The position numbers and the translations under genes were made by a program. The notes beneath the pieces were generated by a model. It made no database searches and was not told the origin of the DNA. It saw nothing but the letters and a program-made list of their open reading frames with translations. A stretch of 54,114 nt of DNA. Source: Actinomycetes bacterium. Its GTDB lineage: Bacteria > Actinomycetota > Actinomycetes > Streptosporangiales > Streptosporangiaceae. Location: positions 1-54,114 of the forward strand of contig JAOPYO010000087.1 of the NCBI GenBank assembly GCA_025964575.1, written 5' to 3'. Below, piece by piece: positions 26,185-35,692 of this stretch (its first letter is position 1; each line of letters begins with the position of its first letter).

Positions 26185-27183
26185 TCAGGTGGAGGCGCGG
26201 TGGATGACGCAGAGCGTCTCGGCGTCCGGGCGGGCGCCGGGGTCGTCTCCGGAGAGCGCCGCGATCACGTATGCGGCGACGCTGCGGCCCACCTGTCCGG
26301 CGTCCAGGGTGATGGTGGTCAGCGGCGGTGCGGCCAGCCGGGCGGCGGCGATGTCATCGGCACCGATGACGGCTAGATCGGCCGGGGCACTCAGTCCGTG
26401 CTTGCGCATTCCGGCGAGTACGGCCAGGGCGACCTCGTCATTGAAGGCGCAGACGCCCGTCGGCGCCTTCGACGCAGAGAACCAGCCGTCCACGATCTGG
26501 GCGGCCGCTTCCGGATCGAGCGGCACGGTGGCGACCATGGGCTCGGCGATCTCCGCCTCCCGGCAGCCCTTGCGGGCACCGTTGAGCCTCTGACGTGCGA
26601 TGTCCTGGAGTCGTGGATCCCCGGGCAGCGCATAACAGAGCCGGTGCAGCCCCCGCTCGATGAGATGCTCGGCCTGAAGGCGTCCGATGCGAAAGGACCA
26701 GGACGACTCGCCACCGCGTATCTGCGCGGCCTGGCCGTCGGACGGCACGATGACCCCGACTCCCGCGCGCCGCATGTCCGCCGTCTGCTCCGGGGTGAAC
26801 AGCATGCCGCCGACCACCGCCGCGGGGGCGATGGCGTTCCAGACTCCTCTCGGCGAGCGTTCCGTGGACAGATGCGTGACCAGGGTGAGGCCACTCTCGG
26901 CCAGGGCCTCCGCCATCTGCTCGACCATCGCGTGCCCCACCGGACCCTGTGGACGGTCGGGCAGCACCAGCAGCACCACCTCGCTGCGCCCGCTGCGCAG
27001 CATGCGTGCCGGAGCGTACGGCGTGTAGCCGAGGCGTTCAGCGGCCTCCAGCACCCGGCGCCGGGTCGCCTCCGGGATCGCCCGGTCCGGTGAGTCGTTG
27101 AGCACGTAGCTGACCGTCGCTCTCGATAGACCGGCCTCGCGCGCGACATCGGCACTCGTCACCCGTTTCCTCCGGTCGACCAT
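26185..27183 (-). CDS. LacI family transcriptional regulator
   Basis: A 332-residue repressor. The N-terminal helix-turn-helix and hinge read VTSADVAREAGLSRATVSYVLND and EATRRRVLEAAERLGYTPYAPARMLRSGRS, followed by a periplasmic-binding-protein-like effector domain ending with ADLAVIGADDIAAARLAAPPLTTI. The ligand is probably a sugar or other small molecule. ATG 27183 has GAAAGAGGG upstream. No sugar transport genes are adjacent. It is divergent from a small surface-type protein, with palindrome copy 3 between them. The target operon is not evident here. Confidence 0.92.
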   Translation of the reverse strand: MVDRRKRVTSADVAREAGLSRATVSYVLNDSPDRAIPEATRRRVLEAAERLGYTPYAPARMLRSGRSEVVLLVLPDRPQGPVGHAMVEQMAEALAESGLTLVTHLSTERSPRGVWNAIAPAAVVGGMLFTPEQTADMRRAGVGVIVPSDGQAAQIRGGESSWSFRIGRLQAEHLIERGLHRLCYALPGDPRLQDIARQRLNGARKGCREAEIAEPMVATVPLDPEAAAQIVDGWFSASKAPTGVCAFNDEVALAVLAGMRKHGLSAPADLAVIGADDIAAARLAAPPLTTITLDAGQVGRSVAAYVIAALSGDDPGARPDAETLCVIHRAST

Positions 27184-27243
27184 CGCCGCGCCCTCTTTCC
27201 TGCTCGTGGTCGGACCAGAGTACGAGGCGCGCGTCCCCGCGGT

Positions 27244-27286
27244 CCCCTCCGTGATCAAGCAATTGTTCGACCTGGTCACGGAGGGG
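27244..27286. repeat. Dispersed intergenic palindrome, copy 3
   Basis: CCCCTCCGTGATCA (27244-27257) and TGGTCACGGAGGGG (27273-27286) pair with one mismatch around a 15-nt loop that contains CAATTG. It lies in the divergent region upstream of the LacI gene. Confidence 0.75.
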
Positions 27287-27649
27287 AAGGACAGCGGAGA
27301 AGTCTCGAAATCAGAGCAAAAGAGGGTTACGATACATCTCGAGTCTGGGTGGAGCGCCCGGATCGAATGGCGGGTGCCCGAGCGCTACAGTGCCCTGATC
27401 TACAAGGGCGCCTGCCAACTGGATCTACGGGCGGCGGAGCTGGACGGTCCGGTCACCACGATCTTCGCGGTGGCGTACAAGTCGGAGATCGAGATCATCG
27501 TCCCGCCGGGGGTGCGGGTGGAGCTGGGCGGCTTCGGCACCTCCGGTGAGGTCGATGGAGATCCCGGCCCGAACGCCCCGATCATCGTCGTGCGCGGCTT
27601 CGCCCATAAGGGCTCCATCGAGGCGCGGACCAGCCCCTCTCACCCCTGA
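27263..27649 (+). CDS. Hypothetical protein with a cell-wall-active-antibiotic-response-like (DUF2154-type) domain
   Basis: The supported coding part runs from about codon RVTIHLESGWSARIEW to the stop. It contains LDLRAAELDGPVTTIFAVAYKSEIEIIVPPGVRVELGGFGTSGEVDGD and IVVRGFAHKGSIEAR. This repeating beta pattern (vivPpGvrVe..G...G.v) is that of the C-terminal domain found in DUF1707/LiaF-like proteins. No membrane helices or N-terminal DUF1707 part are present, so it may be a truncated or soluble form. The start is unresolved: an ATG at 27206 would translate through palindrome copy 3; TTG 27263 is used provisionally; GTG 27374 is the first good internal start. Confidence 0.55.
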   Translation: MFDLVTEGKDSGEVSKSEQKRVTIHLESGWSARIEWRVPERYSALIYKGACQLDLRAAELDGPVTTIFAVAYKSEIEIIVPPGVRVELGGFGTSGEVDGDPGPNAPIIVVRGFAHKGSIEARTSPSHP

Positions 27650-27824
27650 CGAGCGCTTTCCGAAATCGCCAATGATCACCATCGGTTCTTGTGGCGGTAC
27701 GGGCCGGTCTGCGAGACGATTTGCTGCTGATCAAGCAGATGGGCCACGGCGATCAGGGCCGGCGCGCTTTCATGGACACAGAGGCCTCCTCACGGGGAGG
27801 TGCGGTGGGGAGGGCGGCGTAAGC

Positions 27825-30395
27825 GTGAGCATGACAGAACAGCAGGAGGGATTGAGCCCTCCACGGCGGCAGAGCAGCCAGGAGGAGCCGCTACCGGTGG
27901 GCTCAGATACCGCTCCGCGCCGATCACCGGTGCCTCCGCAGATCACCGAGACCAGAACGCCCCTGATGCGCAACGCCTCGCCCTGGCAGCGCTCGCACGC
28001 GGTCTGGCAGGCGGCCGGTATCGACTGGGCTCACGCCGGCCCTGATGCCGAATCGACCACCGAGCCGCAGGAGCCTCTCGGGACACGGAGCGCGCCGCAG
28101 CGTAAGTCTCCGCGCATCGGGCGAGCGGTGCCGATCGCGCTCGCCGTTCTGCTCGTGGCCGGCGCCGGGACGTACGCCCTGCTGAGTGGCGGTAAAGGGG
28201 AAAAGGGCGCGCCGAAGTCGCCGGTGGCTGCCGCTGCCGACCGGATCTTCGCCCTCGATGCGGCGGCCACTACCGACGGTCAGGTCCAGCGGTTCACCGG
28301 CGTCGCCGCCGCCGGATCGACGGTCGTCGCGATCGGTTCCGAACAGGGCGACTCTTCGCGGAGCCGATTCGTCACCTCGGTGGACGGCGGACGGAACTGG
28401 CGGGTCGGGCAGGTACGCGCGGCGGACGGTGATGAGCCGGCGCCGGGACCGGTTCCGACCCGGATCGCCGGCGGTAACGGCGGCTGGCTGGCCCTCGGCG
28501 GAGCGGCCGTCTGGACCAGCCGGGACGGACGCGCCTGGACCCGCCGGGCCGACGTGCCGGCCTCGATCTTCGGACCGACCGACCAGGTGTACGGCATGGC
28601 GCGTACGGCTTCGGGCTTCGTGGCGGTCGGGACCACCGGACCGGCCGGCAAGACGCAGGGGGTCATCTGGACCACCACCGATGGCGGGACCTGGCAGCGC
28701 AGCGGCGCGGACCAACTCAAGCTCGGCACGGTCGTGGCGATCGACCGGCTGGCGGCGCATGGGAGCACCCTGATCGCGCACGGCATGGTCGCGCAGAGTG
28801 TCAACCGGGCGGTCAAGAAGAAAGGCAAGAACAACAAGGCCTCGGCCACGGTGCAGTCGGGTGCGTTCTGGCGGTCCGCCGATGGCGGGTACAGCTGGAC
28901 CGCAGTGAACGTCCCGCAGCCACAGGGGGCCCTCACCGTGCCGGTCCGGCTGGTCTCCGGCCCCCTCGGGTTCTTCACCGCATACGAAGTGTCGCGCGCC
29001 GTAGGTCCCAAGAAGCATCAGAAGACCGTGCAGTCCGCGGTGCTCCTCAGCTCGCCGGACGGCACGACCTGGTCGGAGACGGGTCAGATCGTCCAGGACG
29101 ACTACGCCGGACTGGACCGGTTCGGCGGTTCCGGCACGGGTCTGGCCGCGTTGGTGAAGACCACGGGCGGGAAGCCGGCCGTGCTGCGCAGCGGCGACGG
29201 CCGGACCTGGCAGCGGCTCGGCGACGGCACTTTGCCGGCGGCCCTGGCCAAGAACCTCACCGGACTGGCCGTACTGCCGTCGGCGATCGTGGTGGTGGGG
29301 CGCCAGGGCACCGGCGACGCCTATCTGTCGGCGCTCGGCGGGGCCGGGGACATCGACCTGGCAAAGATCCCGGGCATGCTTCATCCGGATCGTACGATCG
29401 CCGCGCTTGCCTCCTCGGGTTCACAGATCGTCGCAGTGGGCGGCAGCAGCGGCGATGCCGCGGTGTGGACCACGCAGGACGGCAAGACCTGGCAGCGCGC
29501 ACAGACTCCCCGCGGTAGCGGGCCGCGGCGGCTCAGCGCGGCCGTGCACGGCTCCCGGGGCTGGGTCGCGGTCGGGCACTCCGGCGGCGGGTCCGAACCA
29601 GCGGGCGCCCTCCCGGCACTGCCGCTGGTCATGATCTCGAGTGATGGAGCGACCTGGCAGACCGCCGGCGGTTTTCCCGGTGGTGACGGCGTCGCGCCGT
29701 CCGCCGTGACATACGGCCCGGCCGGTTACGTCGCGGTGGGAAGAGCGGGCAACAGGGCCGCCGCCTGGTGGTCGGCTGATCTCAAGACGTGGCAGCGGGC
29801 CGGCGGAGATCTCGGCGACGGACGGTGGATGAGCAGTGTCACGGTGACCTCCGCGGGCTATGTCGCGGTGGGCGGCCGCCAGGTGGACGCCAAGACGAAG
29901 ATCGTTCAACCGGCCGCGTGGACCTCGGCGGACGGCAAGAAGTGGACGGCCGTGGCATCGCCGACTCTGCCCCCTGGAGTGGGCGCGGGTGCTTTCACCC
30001 AGATCCTCTCGCGGGGTGGGGTGCTGGTCGCGGCGGGATCGGTGACCGTGGGCGCTCAGTCGCAGGTCGTCTCGGCGGTCTCCGCCGACGGTGGCCGGAC
30101 CTGGCAGCCACAGCTGTTGTCTGGAAGCGGGGAGCTCACGACCGCCACGCTCACCGCCCGGGGTTTCCTGATGGCGGTGGTCACCGGTGCGCCTGGACGA
30201 ACCGACGTCGAGCTGTGGACCTCGCCGGATGGCCGCAGCTGGCGGCGGAGCAAGCCGCACGGGGCCGGTTTGGACGGGCGCGGCGCGCAACGGTTGACGG
30301 CCCTGACCACGATCGGCGCCGATCTGCTCGCCGTGGGCGTCAACGGGGACTACCGGGGTGACGCGACCACGCTGTGGCGGACATTGGTTCCTTGA
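27825..30395 (+). CDS. Membrane-anchored protein with 12 Asp-box (BNR) repeats
   Basis: About 856 residues from GTG 27825 (VSMTEQQEG), with GGGAGGG ten bases upstream; ATG 27831 is the alternative. A disordered cytosolic N-terminus (about 1-95) leads to one membrane helix at about 97-118 (VPIALAVLLVAGAGTYALL). The exported remainder contains twelve Asp-box-like motifs of the form S-x-D-G-x-x-W, for example SVDGGRNW, TTDGGTW, SADGGYSW, SPDGTTW, TQDGKTW, SADGKKW, SADGGRTW and SPDGRSW. These indicate one large or two tandem beta-propellers, as in sialidases and sortilins. Catalytic sialidase motifs were not seen, so binding rather than hydrolysis is more likely. Confidence 0.75.
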   Translation: MSMTEQQEGLSPPRRQSSQEEPLPVGSDTAPRRSPVPPQITETRTPLMRNASPWQRSHAVWQAAGIDWAHAGPDAESTTEPQEPLGTRSAPQRKSPRIGRAVPIALAVLLVAGAGTYALLSGGKGEKGAPKSPVAAAADRIFALDAAATTDGQVQRFTGVAAAGSTVVAIGSEQGDSSRSRFVTSVDGGRNWRVGQVRAADGDEPAPGPVPTRIAGGNGGWLALGGAAVWTSRDGRAWTRRADVPASIFGPTDQVYGMARTASGFVAVGTTGPAGKTQGVIWTTTDGGTWQRSGADQLKLGTVVAIDRLAAHGSTLIAHGMVAQSVNRAVKKKGKNNKASATVQSGAFWRSADGGYSWTAVNVPQPQGALTVPVRLVSGPLGFFTAYEVSRAVGPKKHQKTVQSAVLLSSPDGTTWSETGQIVQDDYAGLDRFGGSGTGLAALVKTTGGKPAVLRSGDGRTWQRLGDGTLPAALAKNLTGLAVLPSAIVVVGRQGTGDAYLSALGGAGDIDLAKIPGMLHPDRTIAALASSGSQIVAVGGSSGDAAVWTTQDGKTWQRAQTPRGSGPRRLSAAVHGSRGWVAVGHSGGGSEPAGALPALPLVMISSDGATWQTAGGFPGGDGVAPSAVTYGPAGYVAVGRAGNRAAAWWSADLKTWQRAGGDLGDGRWMSSVTVTSAGYVAVGGRQVDAKTKIVQPAAWTSADGKKWTAVASPTLPPGVGAGAFTQILSRGGVLVAAGSVTVGAQSQVVSAVSADGGRTWQPQLLSGSGELTTATLTARGFLMAVVTGAPGRTDVELWTSPDGRSWRRSKPHGAGLDGRGAQRLTALTTIGADLLAVGVNGDYRGDATTLWRTLVP

Positions 30396-30420
30396 CCGAG
30401 GGAGCCTCCGAGGAACGACC

Positions 30421-30478
30421 CTCCCCTCTGTGACCCCGCAATGGTCTTCGAAGGCCATTGCATGATCACGAAGGGGAG
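30421..30478. repeat. Dispersed intergenic palindrome, copy 4
   Basis: The left arm starts CTCCCCTCTGTGACCCCGCA and the right arm ends TGCATGATCACGAAGGGGAG. They pair over about 24 bases with a few mismatches around a TCTTCGAAGG loop. It lies between the convergent Asp-box protein gene and the small membrane protein gene. Confidence 0.7.
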
Positions 30479-30498
30479 GCGGCGCGGTCGTTCATCGG

Positions 30499-30687
30499 TC
30501 AGGCGTGAATGTGCAGGTCGACGCCCAGCAGCACCAGGAACCAGAGGAAGATGGCGAGTAGCGCGCTGGCGAACTTCCGGACCAGGTCGACGTTGATGTA
30601 GCCCCTGTCCCAGGCGATGAAGACACCGACGATGATGTATATGAGCCCGATCAGGCTGATGCCGCGGCTGCGAAAACCGTACGCCAT
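30499..30687 (-). CDS. Small two-helix membrane protein
   Basis: A 62-residue protein with two hydrophobic helices, GISLIGLIYIIVGVFIAW and ALLAIFLWFLVLLGV, separated by a short polar loop DRGYINVDLVRKF. Similar very small actinobacterial proteins of unknown function exist. GAGAGGAAA precedes the ATG. It stands alone between palindrome copy 4 and the EEP nuclease end. Confidence 0.7.
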   Translation of the reverse strand: MAYGFRSRGISLIGLIYIIVGVFIAWDRGYINVDLVRKFASALLAIFLWFLVLLGVDLHIHA

Positions 30688-30831
30688 GGCAGCGTTTCCT
30701 CTCGATCATGTGAGATTGACGCCTGCCAGATGCCCTGCGCACAAAAGCCCAAACTCGGACTAGGTTTAGGCCAACCACTAAAGGGGCCCAGAGGGCAGGC
30801 CTTTACCGAGTCGCCAGGCCAGGTCCGGCAC

Positions 30832-32676
30832 TCAGCCGAGACGGAGCCGGACGATGCTGGGGTCGTGATCACTGACCTGGTCGGTGAAGTCGGCGTTCAT
30901 GTGAACGATGTCGTAGTCGTACGGCAGGCGGGCCAGCCCCGGGCTCAGCAGGATGTGGTCGAGCACCTGGGAGTTGCCCTCATAGTCGTAGGTGTAGCGC
31001 TGGTCCACCGGCAGCTCGGCCGCCAGATCACGCAGTCCGGTACCGGCCGTAAGGGTCTTCAACGGGGCGGAGAAGTCCGGGTCGTTGAGATCGCCGGCCA
31101 CGATGACCTGGGCGTTCTTGTCAATGGCGCGCGTCGACGCCACGAAGTCGGCCACGACCTTGGCCTGTGCCTGCCGCTGTGTCCCGCTGGGCAGGCGGGG
31201 TGGCTGGTACCGGCCGTACAGCGGATCGTCCCCGCCCTTGGAGTTCCAGTGATCAGCGATGACGATCACCCGCCCGCCGTGCCACAGGAACTCTCCGGCG
31301 AGCGGCTTGCGTGAGTCCGCCCAGGCCGGGTTGAGCGGGTCGACCCGACCAGGGCTCAAGGTGAGCCGGGCATGCCCGGTTCCGTCGTCCACGGCGGCCA
31401 CCGGGGTGGTCGCGTCGCCGCCGGGCCGGTCGACGAAGCTGAGCCCTCGGTCGGTGCGGAACAGAAAACCGACCCGGATGTTGCCGCCGGGCTCACCACC
31501 GTCGGCGTTGTTCTGCGGAGGGATCGATCGCCAGTCGTACGCCGGTCCGCCTGCGGCGCTGATGGCTGCGATCAACTGGGCCACCGTCTGGTCGGCGGCG
31601 ACGGTCCCGTCGTTGTCGGGACCGCTGTTGTCCTGGACCTCTTGGAGAGCGAGGAGGTCGGGGGAGTTCAGGCTGCCGGCGATCTCCTGGGCGAGGCCCT
31701 GGAACTTCGCCGGTGGGTCGGACGGGTCGAGGTTCCCCAGGTTCGCCGTCGCCATCGCGAACTCGTCGGCGCGGGCGGGTCGGGCGGACTCGCGGGCGAT
31801 ATCACCCGTGGCGACCTGGGGGGTCGCAGTCAGAAAGAGCTTGAAGTTCCCGAAGCTGTAGTCCAGAACGCCGATGGAACGGCCGGGAAAACGATCGCCG
31901 ACATTGACGCTGGGGATGCTCGTGAGCGCGTCGTCGACGATCAACCGCTCAGGGTTGGCGTCTGCCTGGCGGAGGATCAGACCGCCGCGACGGGACCGTA
32001 CGGCCGCTCCCGCGCCGCCCTCGGGCAGCACCGGAACCTCACCGAACTGGGACCTGGGACCGATCGCGACCGCGTCGTCCACGGCGACCCGCATGCCCTC
32101 GAGCGACTCGTAGAAGTCGATGCCGTCCTTGCCTGGGTCGAACGTGCCTGACGTTTCCACGTCGCCGGCGGCATCATCCTCGATGACGGCGCTGGGAGGT
32201 CTGCGTCCGTGCGGTCCGACGACCACGGCAGGCGGCAGCGGGACTCCGTGAGCCGCCACAGTGACGGCGGTCGCGTCCAGCTCGGTACGGGTCAGGTTCG
32301 TCGAGGTGGCGCCGCCGGGACGGAACTCGTTGACCACGCCGTCGATCAGGACCGAGTCGGCGACCACGACCGTGGGACTGCTCTTGGTGAAGACGAAGAT
32401 GCCCTCGGAGGTGGCCTCGTTGGTGTCGGGCAGCGGGTCCTGAGCCCAGAAGCCGTTCCCGGTGACGGCGGTGACCACACCCGGCACTTGACCGACCTGC
32501 CTGCCCGCCAGCGGAGACAGGTGGGCGGAACCCTGGATGTCGTGAATGCGAGGTGCTGTCGGAACGGACTCGGCATTGCTGGTGGTGACAGAGAGAGGGA
32601 GCGCCGCGAGGGCGGCTCCCAAGGTGGCGGCGAGCAGACGGTTCGCTCCGCGCCGACCAGGCCATGAGTGAGTCAC
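30832..32676 (-). CDS. Secreted endonuclease/exonuclease/phosphatase family protein (ExeM-like nuclease)
   Basis: A 614-residue protein with a signal peptide (RRGANRLLAATLGAALAALPLSVTTSNAES, likely cleaved after about residue 35). The next ~200 residues resemble the OB-fold domain of extracellular nucleases (IHDIQGSAHLSPLAGRQVGQVPGVVTAV). The EEP catalytic domain follows: MATANLGNLDPSDP, LLALQEVQDNSGPDND, VIVIADHWNSKGGDDPLYG, VIVAGDLNDPDFSAP, LDHILLSPGL and the terminal SDHDPSIVRL, giving the expected Asn, Glu, His and Asp residues. Probable role: extracellular DNA degradation for phosphate or nucleotide scavenging. It is read in the same direction as the alcohol dehydrogenase but separated from it by a strong terminator. 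Confidence 0.85.
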   Translation of the reverse strand: MTHSWPGRRGANRLLAATLGAALAALPLSVTTSNAESVPTAPRIHDIQGSAHLSPLAGRQVGQVPGVVTAVTGNGFWAQDPLPDTNEATSEGIFVFTKSSPTVVVADSVLIDGVVNEFRPGGATSTNLTRTELDATAVTVAAHGVPLPPAVVVGPHGRRPPSAVIEDDAAGDVETSGTFDPGKDGIDFYESLEGMRVAVDDAVAIGPRSQFGEVPVLPEGGAGAAVRSRRGGLILRQADANPERLIVDDALTSIPSVNVGDRFPGRSIGVLDYSFGNFKLFLTATPQVATGDIARESARPARADEFAMATANLGNLDPSDPPAKFQGLAQEIAGSLNSPDLLALQEVQDNSGPDNDGTVAADQTVAQLIAAISAAGGPAYDWRSIPPQNNADGGEPGGNIRVGFLFRTDRGLSFVDRPGGDATTPVAAVDDGTGHARLTLSPGRVDPLNPAWADSRKPLAGEFLWHGGRVIVIADHWNSKGGDDPLYGRYQPPRLPSGTQRQAQAKVVADFVASTRAIDKNAQVIVAGDLNDPDFSAPLKTLTAGTGLRDLAAELPVDQRYTYDYEGNSQVLDHILLSPGLARLPYDYDIVHMNADFTDQVSDHDPSIVRLRLG

Positions 32677-32855
32677 CGGTTCTCCATGATCGACTCAAGA
32701 GAGTCCCATTGGAACACGAAGAATGCTGACATGACAGTAGATCGACCTCTGTCGGTTCGATAAATTCGCTCAGGGCGAATGTCACATTTATTAAACGCAA
32801 ACGATCACGATAACATCACGGGTCCCGGTTTGGGCAAGAGCGGCCGCGATGAATC

Positions 32856-32900
32856 AGGGGTCCCCTCTCCTCGCTGCCAGAGCGAGGTGAGGGGACCCCT
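32856..32900 (-). terminator. Strong hairpin terminator after the alcohol dehydrogenase gene
   Basis: AGGGGTCCCCTCTCCTCGCT pairs with AGCGAGGTGAGGGGACCCCT over 20 bp with a single mismatch and a GCCAG loop. It lies 44 bases past the dehydrogenase stop and upstream of the EEP nuclease gene. Confidence 0.75.
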
Positions 32901-32944
32901 GTGAGGTCACCAGCGCGCGGTCAGGGAGTCCCTGACGCCTCGAG

Positions 32945-34030
32945 TCAGTCGAACAGGACGACCTGGCGAATGACATCGCCACTGGTCAGGGCCTGAACGG
33001 CGTCGTTGAGCTCTTCGAACTTGATGCGCCGGGTGATGAGGCTCTCCAGGTCGAGCTTGCCGGCCCGCCACAGGTCGACGAAGAGCGGGATGTCGCGCTT
33101 GAGGTCGCAGCCGCCGTACAGCGAGGCCTTGAGGCTCTTTCCCTCGAACAGCAGTGAGAAGGCGTTCATCTCCCAGTTGTCCTCGGCCGCACCGGCACCG
33201 ACCACGATCACGTCGCCGCCGCGGCGGGTGGCCTGCCAGGCGGTCTGGATAGCGGCGGACTTGCCGACCACCTCGAATACGTAGTCGAAGCCGCCGCCGG
33301 TGAGCAGTCCGGTGGTCTCGGCGAAGTTCTCCAGCGTGGCGGTGTGGGTGGCGCCGAACTGCTTGGCGATCTCGTGCTTGGCCTCGTTCGGGTCGATGGC
33401 CAGGATGGTCGACGCACCCGCGATCTTGGCGCCCTGGATGACCGACAGGCCGACGCCGCCGGCACCGACGACGGCCACCTTGGAGCCTGGGGTGACCTTG
33501 GCGGTGTTGAACACCGCGCCCACTCCGGTGGGGATGCCGCAGCCGAGCAGTGCCGCGTACTCGAATGGCACATCGTCGGCGACCTTGATCGCAGCCTGGT
33601 AGGGGACCACCATCTCCTCGGCCCAGGTGCCGACGCCGGCCATGCCAAACGCCGGGCTGCCGTCACCCAGCAGGAAGCGCGGGCTGGTGAAGGCCTCGCC
33701 GATGAAGGTCATGCAGAGGTACGGCTCGCCACGCAGGCACTCGGGGCAGGAGCCGCAGTCGGGGCTCCAGTTGACGACGACGTGGTCGCCGACCTTGACG
33801 TTGGTCACATGGTCGCCGACCTCGACGACCACGCCCGAGCCCTCGTGACCGATGATCGACGGCGGTACGACCGGCAGCACCCCGGTCATGGACGACAGGT
33901 CGGAGTGACAGACGCCGGTCGCCTTGATCTTGATCTTCACCTGGGTCGGGCCCGGGTCGATCGTGGTGACGTCGTCACGCAGGTCGAGTTCCTTGTCGCC
34001 GACCTGGTGCAATACAGCGGCTCGTGCCAT
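32945..34030 (-). CDS. Zn-dependent alcohol dehydrogenase (AdhD-like)
   Basis: A medium-chain NAD-dependent dehydrogenase of 361 residues. Catalytic zinc ligands C41 (GVCHSD) and H62 (GHEGSG) and the structural zinc set C92, C95, C98, C106 (CGSCPECLRGEPYLC) are intact, and the Rossmann motif is VVGAGGVGLS. The pattern matches the mycobacterial AdhD/NDMA-dependent group. It would oxidise an alcohol such as a P450-hydroxylated steroid or lipid terminus. It ends a three-gene minus-strand set (PPOX protein, ferredoxin, dehydrogenase) that starts behind a KstR-type box. ATG 34030 gives MARAAVLHQVG with AGGAACC upstream. Confidence 0.92.
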   Translation of the reverse strand: MARAAVLHQVGDKELDLRDDVTTIDPGPTQVKIKIKATGVCHSDLSSMTGVLPVVPPSIIGHEGSGVVVEVGDHVTNVKVGDHVVVNWSPDCGSCPECLRGEPYLCMTFIGEAFTSPRFLLGDGSPAFGMAGVGTWAEEMVVPYQAAIKVADDVPFEYAALLGCGIPTGVGAVFNTAKVTPGSKVAVVGAGGVGLSVIQGAKIAGASTILAIDPNEAKHEIAKQFGATHTATLENFAETTGLLTGGGFDYVFEVVGKSAAIQTAWQATRRGGDVIVVGAGAAEDNWEMNAFSLLFEGKSLKASLYGGCDLKRDIPLFVDLWRAGKLDLESLITRRIKFEELNDAVQALTSGDVIRQVVLFD

Positions 34031-34102
34031 GGGGTTCCTCCACAGGGGGGACGCCGTCCTGGGGGCAGGGCAGGCGTCAGGGGTGGGTCGGTGCCGTGCC
34101 CG

Positions 34103-34294
34103 CTACTCGCTCAGGCTCAGGGCCGCTTTGGGGCAGGACCGGACGGCGTGCCGCACTCGATCGGCCATTTCTGCCGGCGGATTCGGCAGCAGGATCTCGA
34201 GGTTGTCGTCGTCGTCCAGTTCGAACACCTCGGGGGCGAGTCCCATGCACACGGCGTTGGCCTCGCACACCAGCGGGTCTACTCGTACTTCCAT
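34103..34294 (-). CDS. 3Fe-4S ferredoxin (FdxD-like P450 redox partner)
   Basis: A 63-residue ferredoxin with the [3Fe-4S] pattern LVCEANAVCMGLAPEVFELDDD and a final SCPKAALSLSE, typical of ferredoxins that deliver electrons to actinobacterial P450s and most like FdxD in the mycobacterial cholesterol cluster. AAGGAG lies seven bases before ATG 34294. It sits 14 bp downstream of the PPOX stop and 72 bp before the dehydrogenase start, and probably serves the two P450s encoded 4-7 kb away. Confidence 0.9.
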   Translation of the reverse strand: MEVRVDPLVCEANAVCMGLAPEVFELDDDDNLEILLPNPPAEMADRVRHAVRSCPKAALSLSE

Positions 34295-34308
34295 CGGGTG
34301 CTCCTTGA

Positions 34309-34761
34309 TCACGCGAGCTTGCGGTGGTCCCATGACGCGACGCGAACGGGCTCCACCAGATACGCGAAGCGCTTGGGCGCCGTCTGCTCAACGAAGGGCC
34401 TGATGGAGTCCTCGTCCTCGATGTTCATCATGCGTCGCACCACCTGGCTGCCAACATACCGAACCCGATTCGGATCGGTCACGATCTCGGCCTTGCCGTA
34501 GATCATGGCGCCGTTCAGCTCGAAGTAGTCCTCGCCTGCCTCGATCAGGCAGGTGACCCGCTGATCACGCTCGATGTTGCGGGCCTTCTGCGAGGACCGG
34601 TACGACCAGAACGCGATCTGGTCATCGACCATCGCATAGAACATGGTCACCATGTGGGGAGTACCGTCCGGGTTGATCGTTCCGAGCTGCAGCTTGCGCG
34701 CTGCTCCGATCAGGCCCGACACCTCTTCCTCGGACATGGAAATGCGCTTACGCTCGCTCAC
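34309..34761 (-). CDS. PPOX-class (F420- or FMN-dependent) pyridoxamine-phosphate-oxidase-like protein
   Basis: About 150 residues with the split-barrel fold: ISMSEEEVSGLIGAARKLQLGTINPDGTPHMVTMFYAMVDDQIAFWSYRSSQKARNI. This belongs to the Rv1155-like family that binds F420 or FMN and reduces or oxidises small substrates. GTG 34761 (VSERKRISMSEEEV) is preferred because the basic segment before ISM is conserved in relatives; ATG 34737 is the alternative. The KstR-type box TAGAACACGTTTCA ends just upstream, so this gene probably heads a KstR-controlled operon with ferredoxin and alcohol dehydrogenase. Confidence 0.82.
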   Translation of the reverse strand: MSERKRISMSEEEVSGLIGAARKLQLGTINPDGTPHMVTMFYAMVDDQIAFWSYRSSQKARNIERDQRVTCLIEAGEDYFELNGAMIYGKAEIVTDPNRVRYVGSQVVRRMMNIEDEDSIRPFVEQTAPKRFAYLVEPVRVASWDHRKLA

Positions 34762-34769
34762 TGGAAAAG

Positions 34770-34783
34770 TAGAACACGTTTCA
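34770..34783. promoter_or_regulatory. KstR-type operator upstream of the PPOX-ferredoxin-dehydrogenase operon
   Basis: TAGAACACGTTTCA matches TnnAACnnGTTnnA fully and lies nine bases before the chosen GTG. A KstR-like regulator is encoded at 49585-50172. Confidence 0.6.
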
Positions 34784-34850
34784 GTCTGAGGCGGCAAGGG
34801 CAAAGGCGCCCCGATGTGATCTAGTCGACAGCGCTCCGGGCCAGGCGTGA

Positions 34851-35657
<807 letters not shown>

Positions 35658-35692
35658 CCCGGTCGCGTACACCGGTGTGTCCCTCGCTGCGG

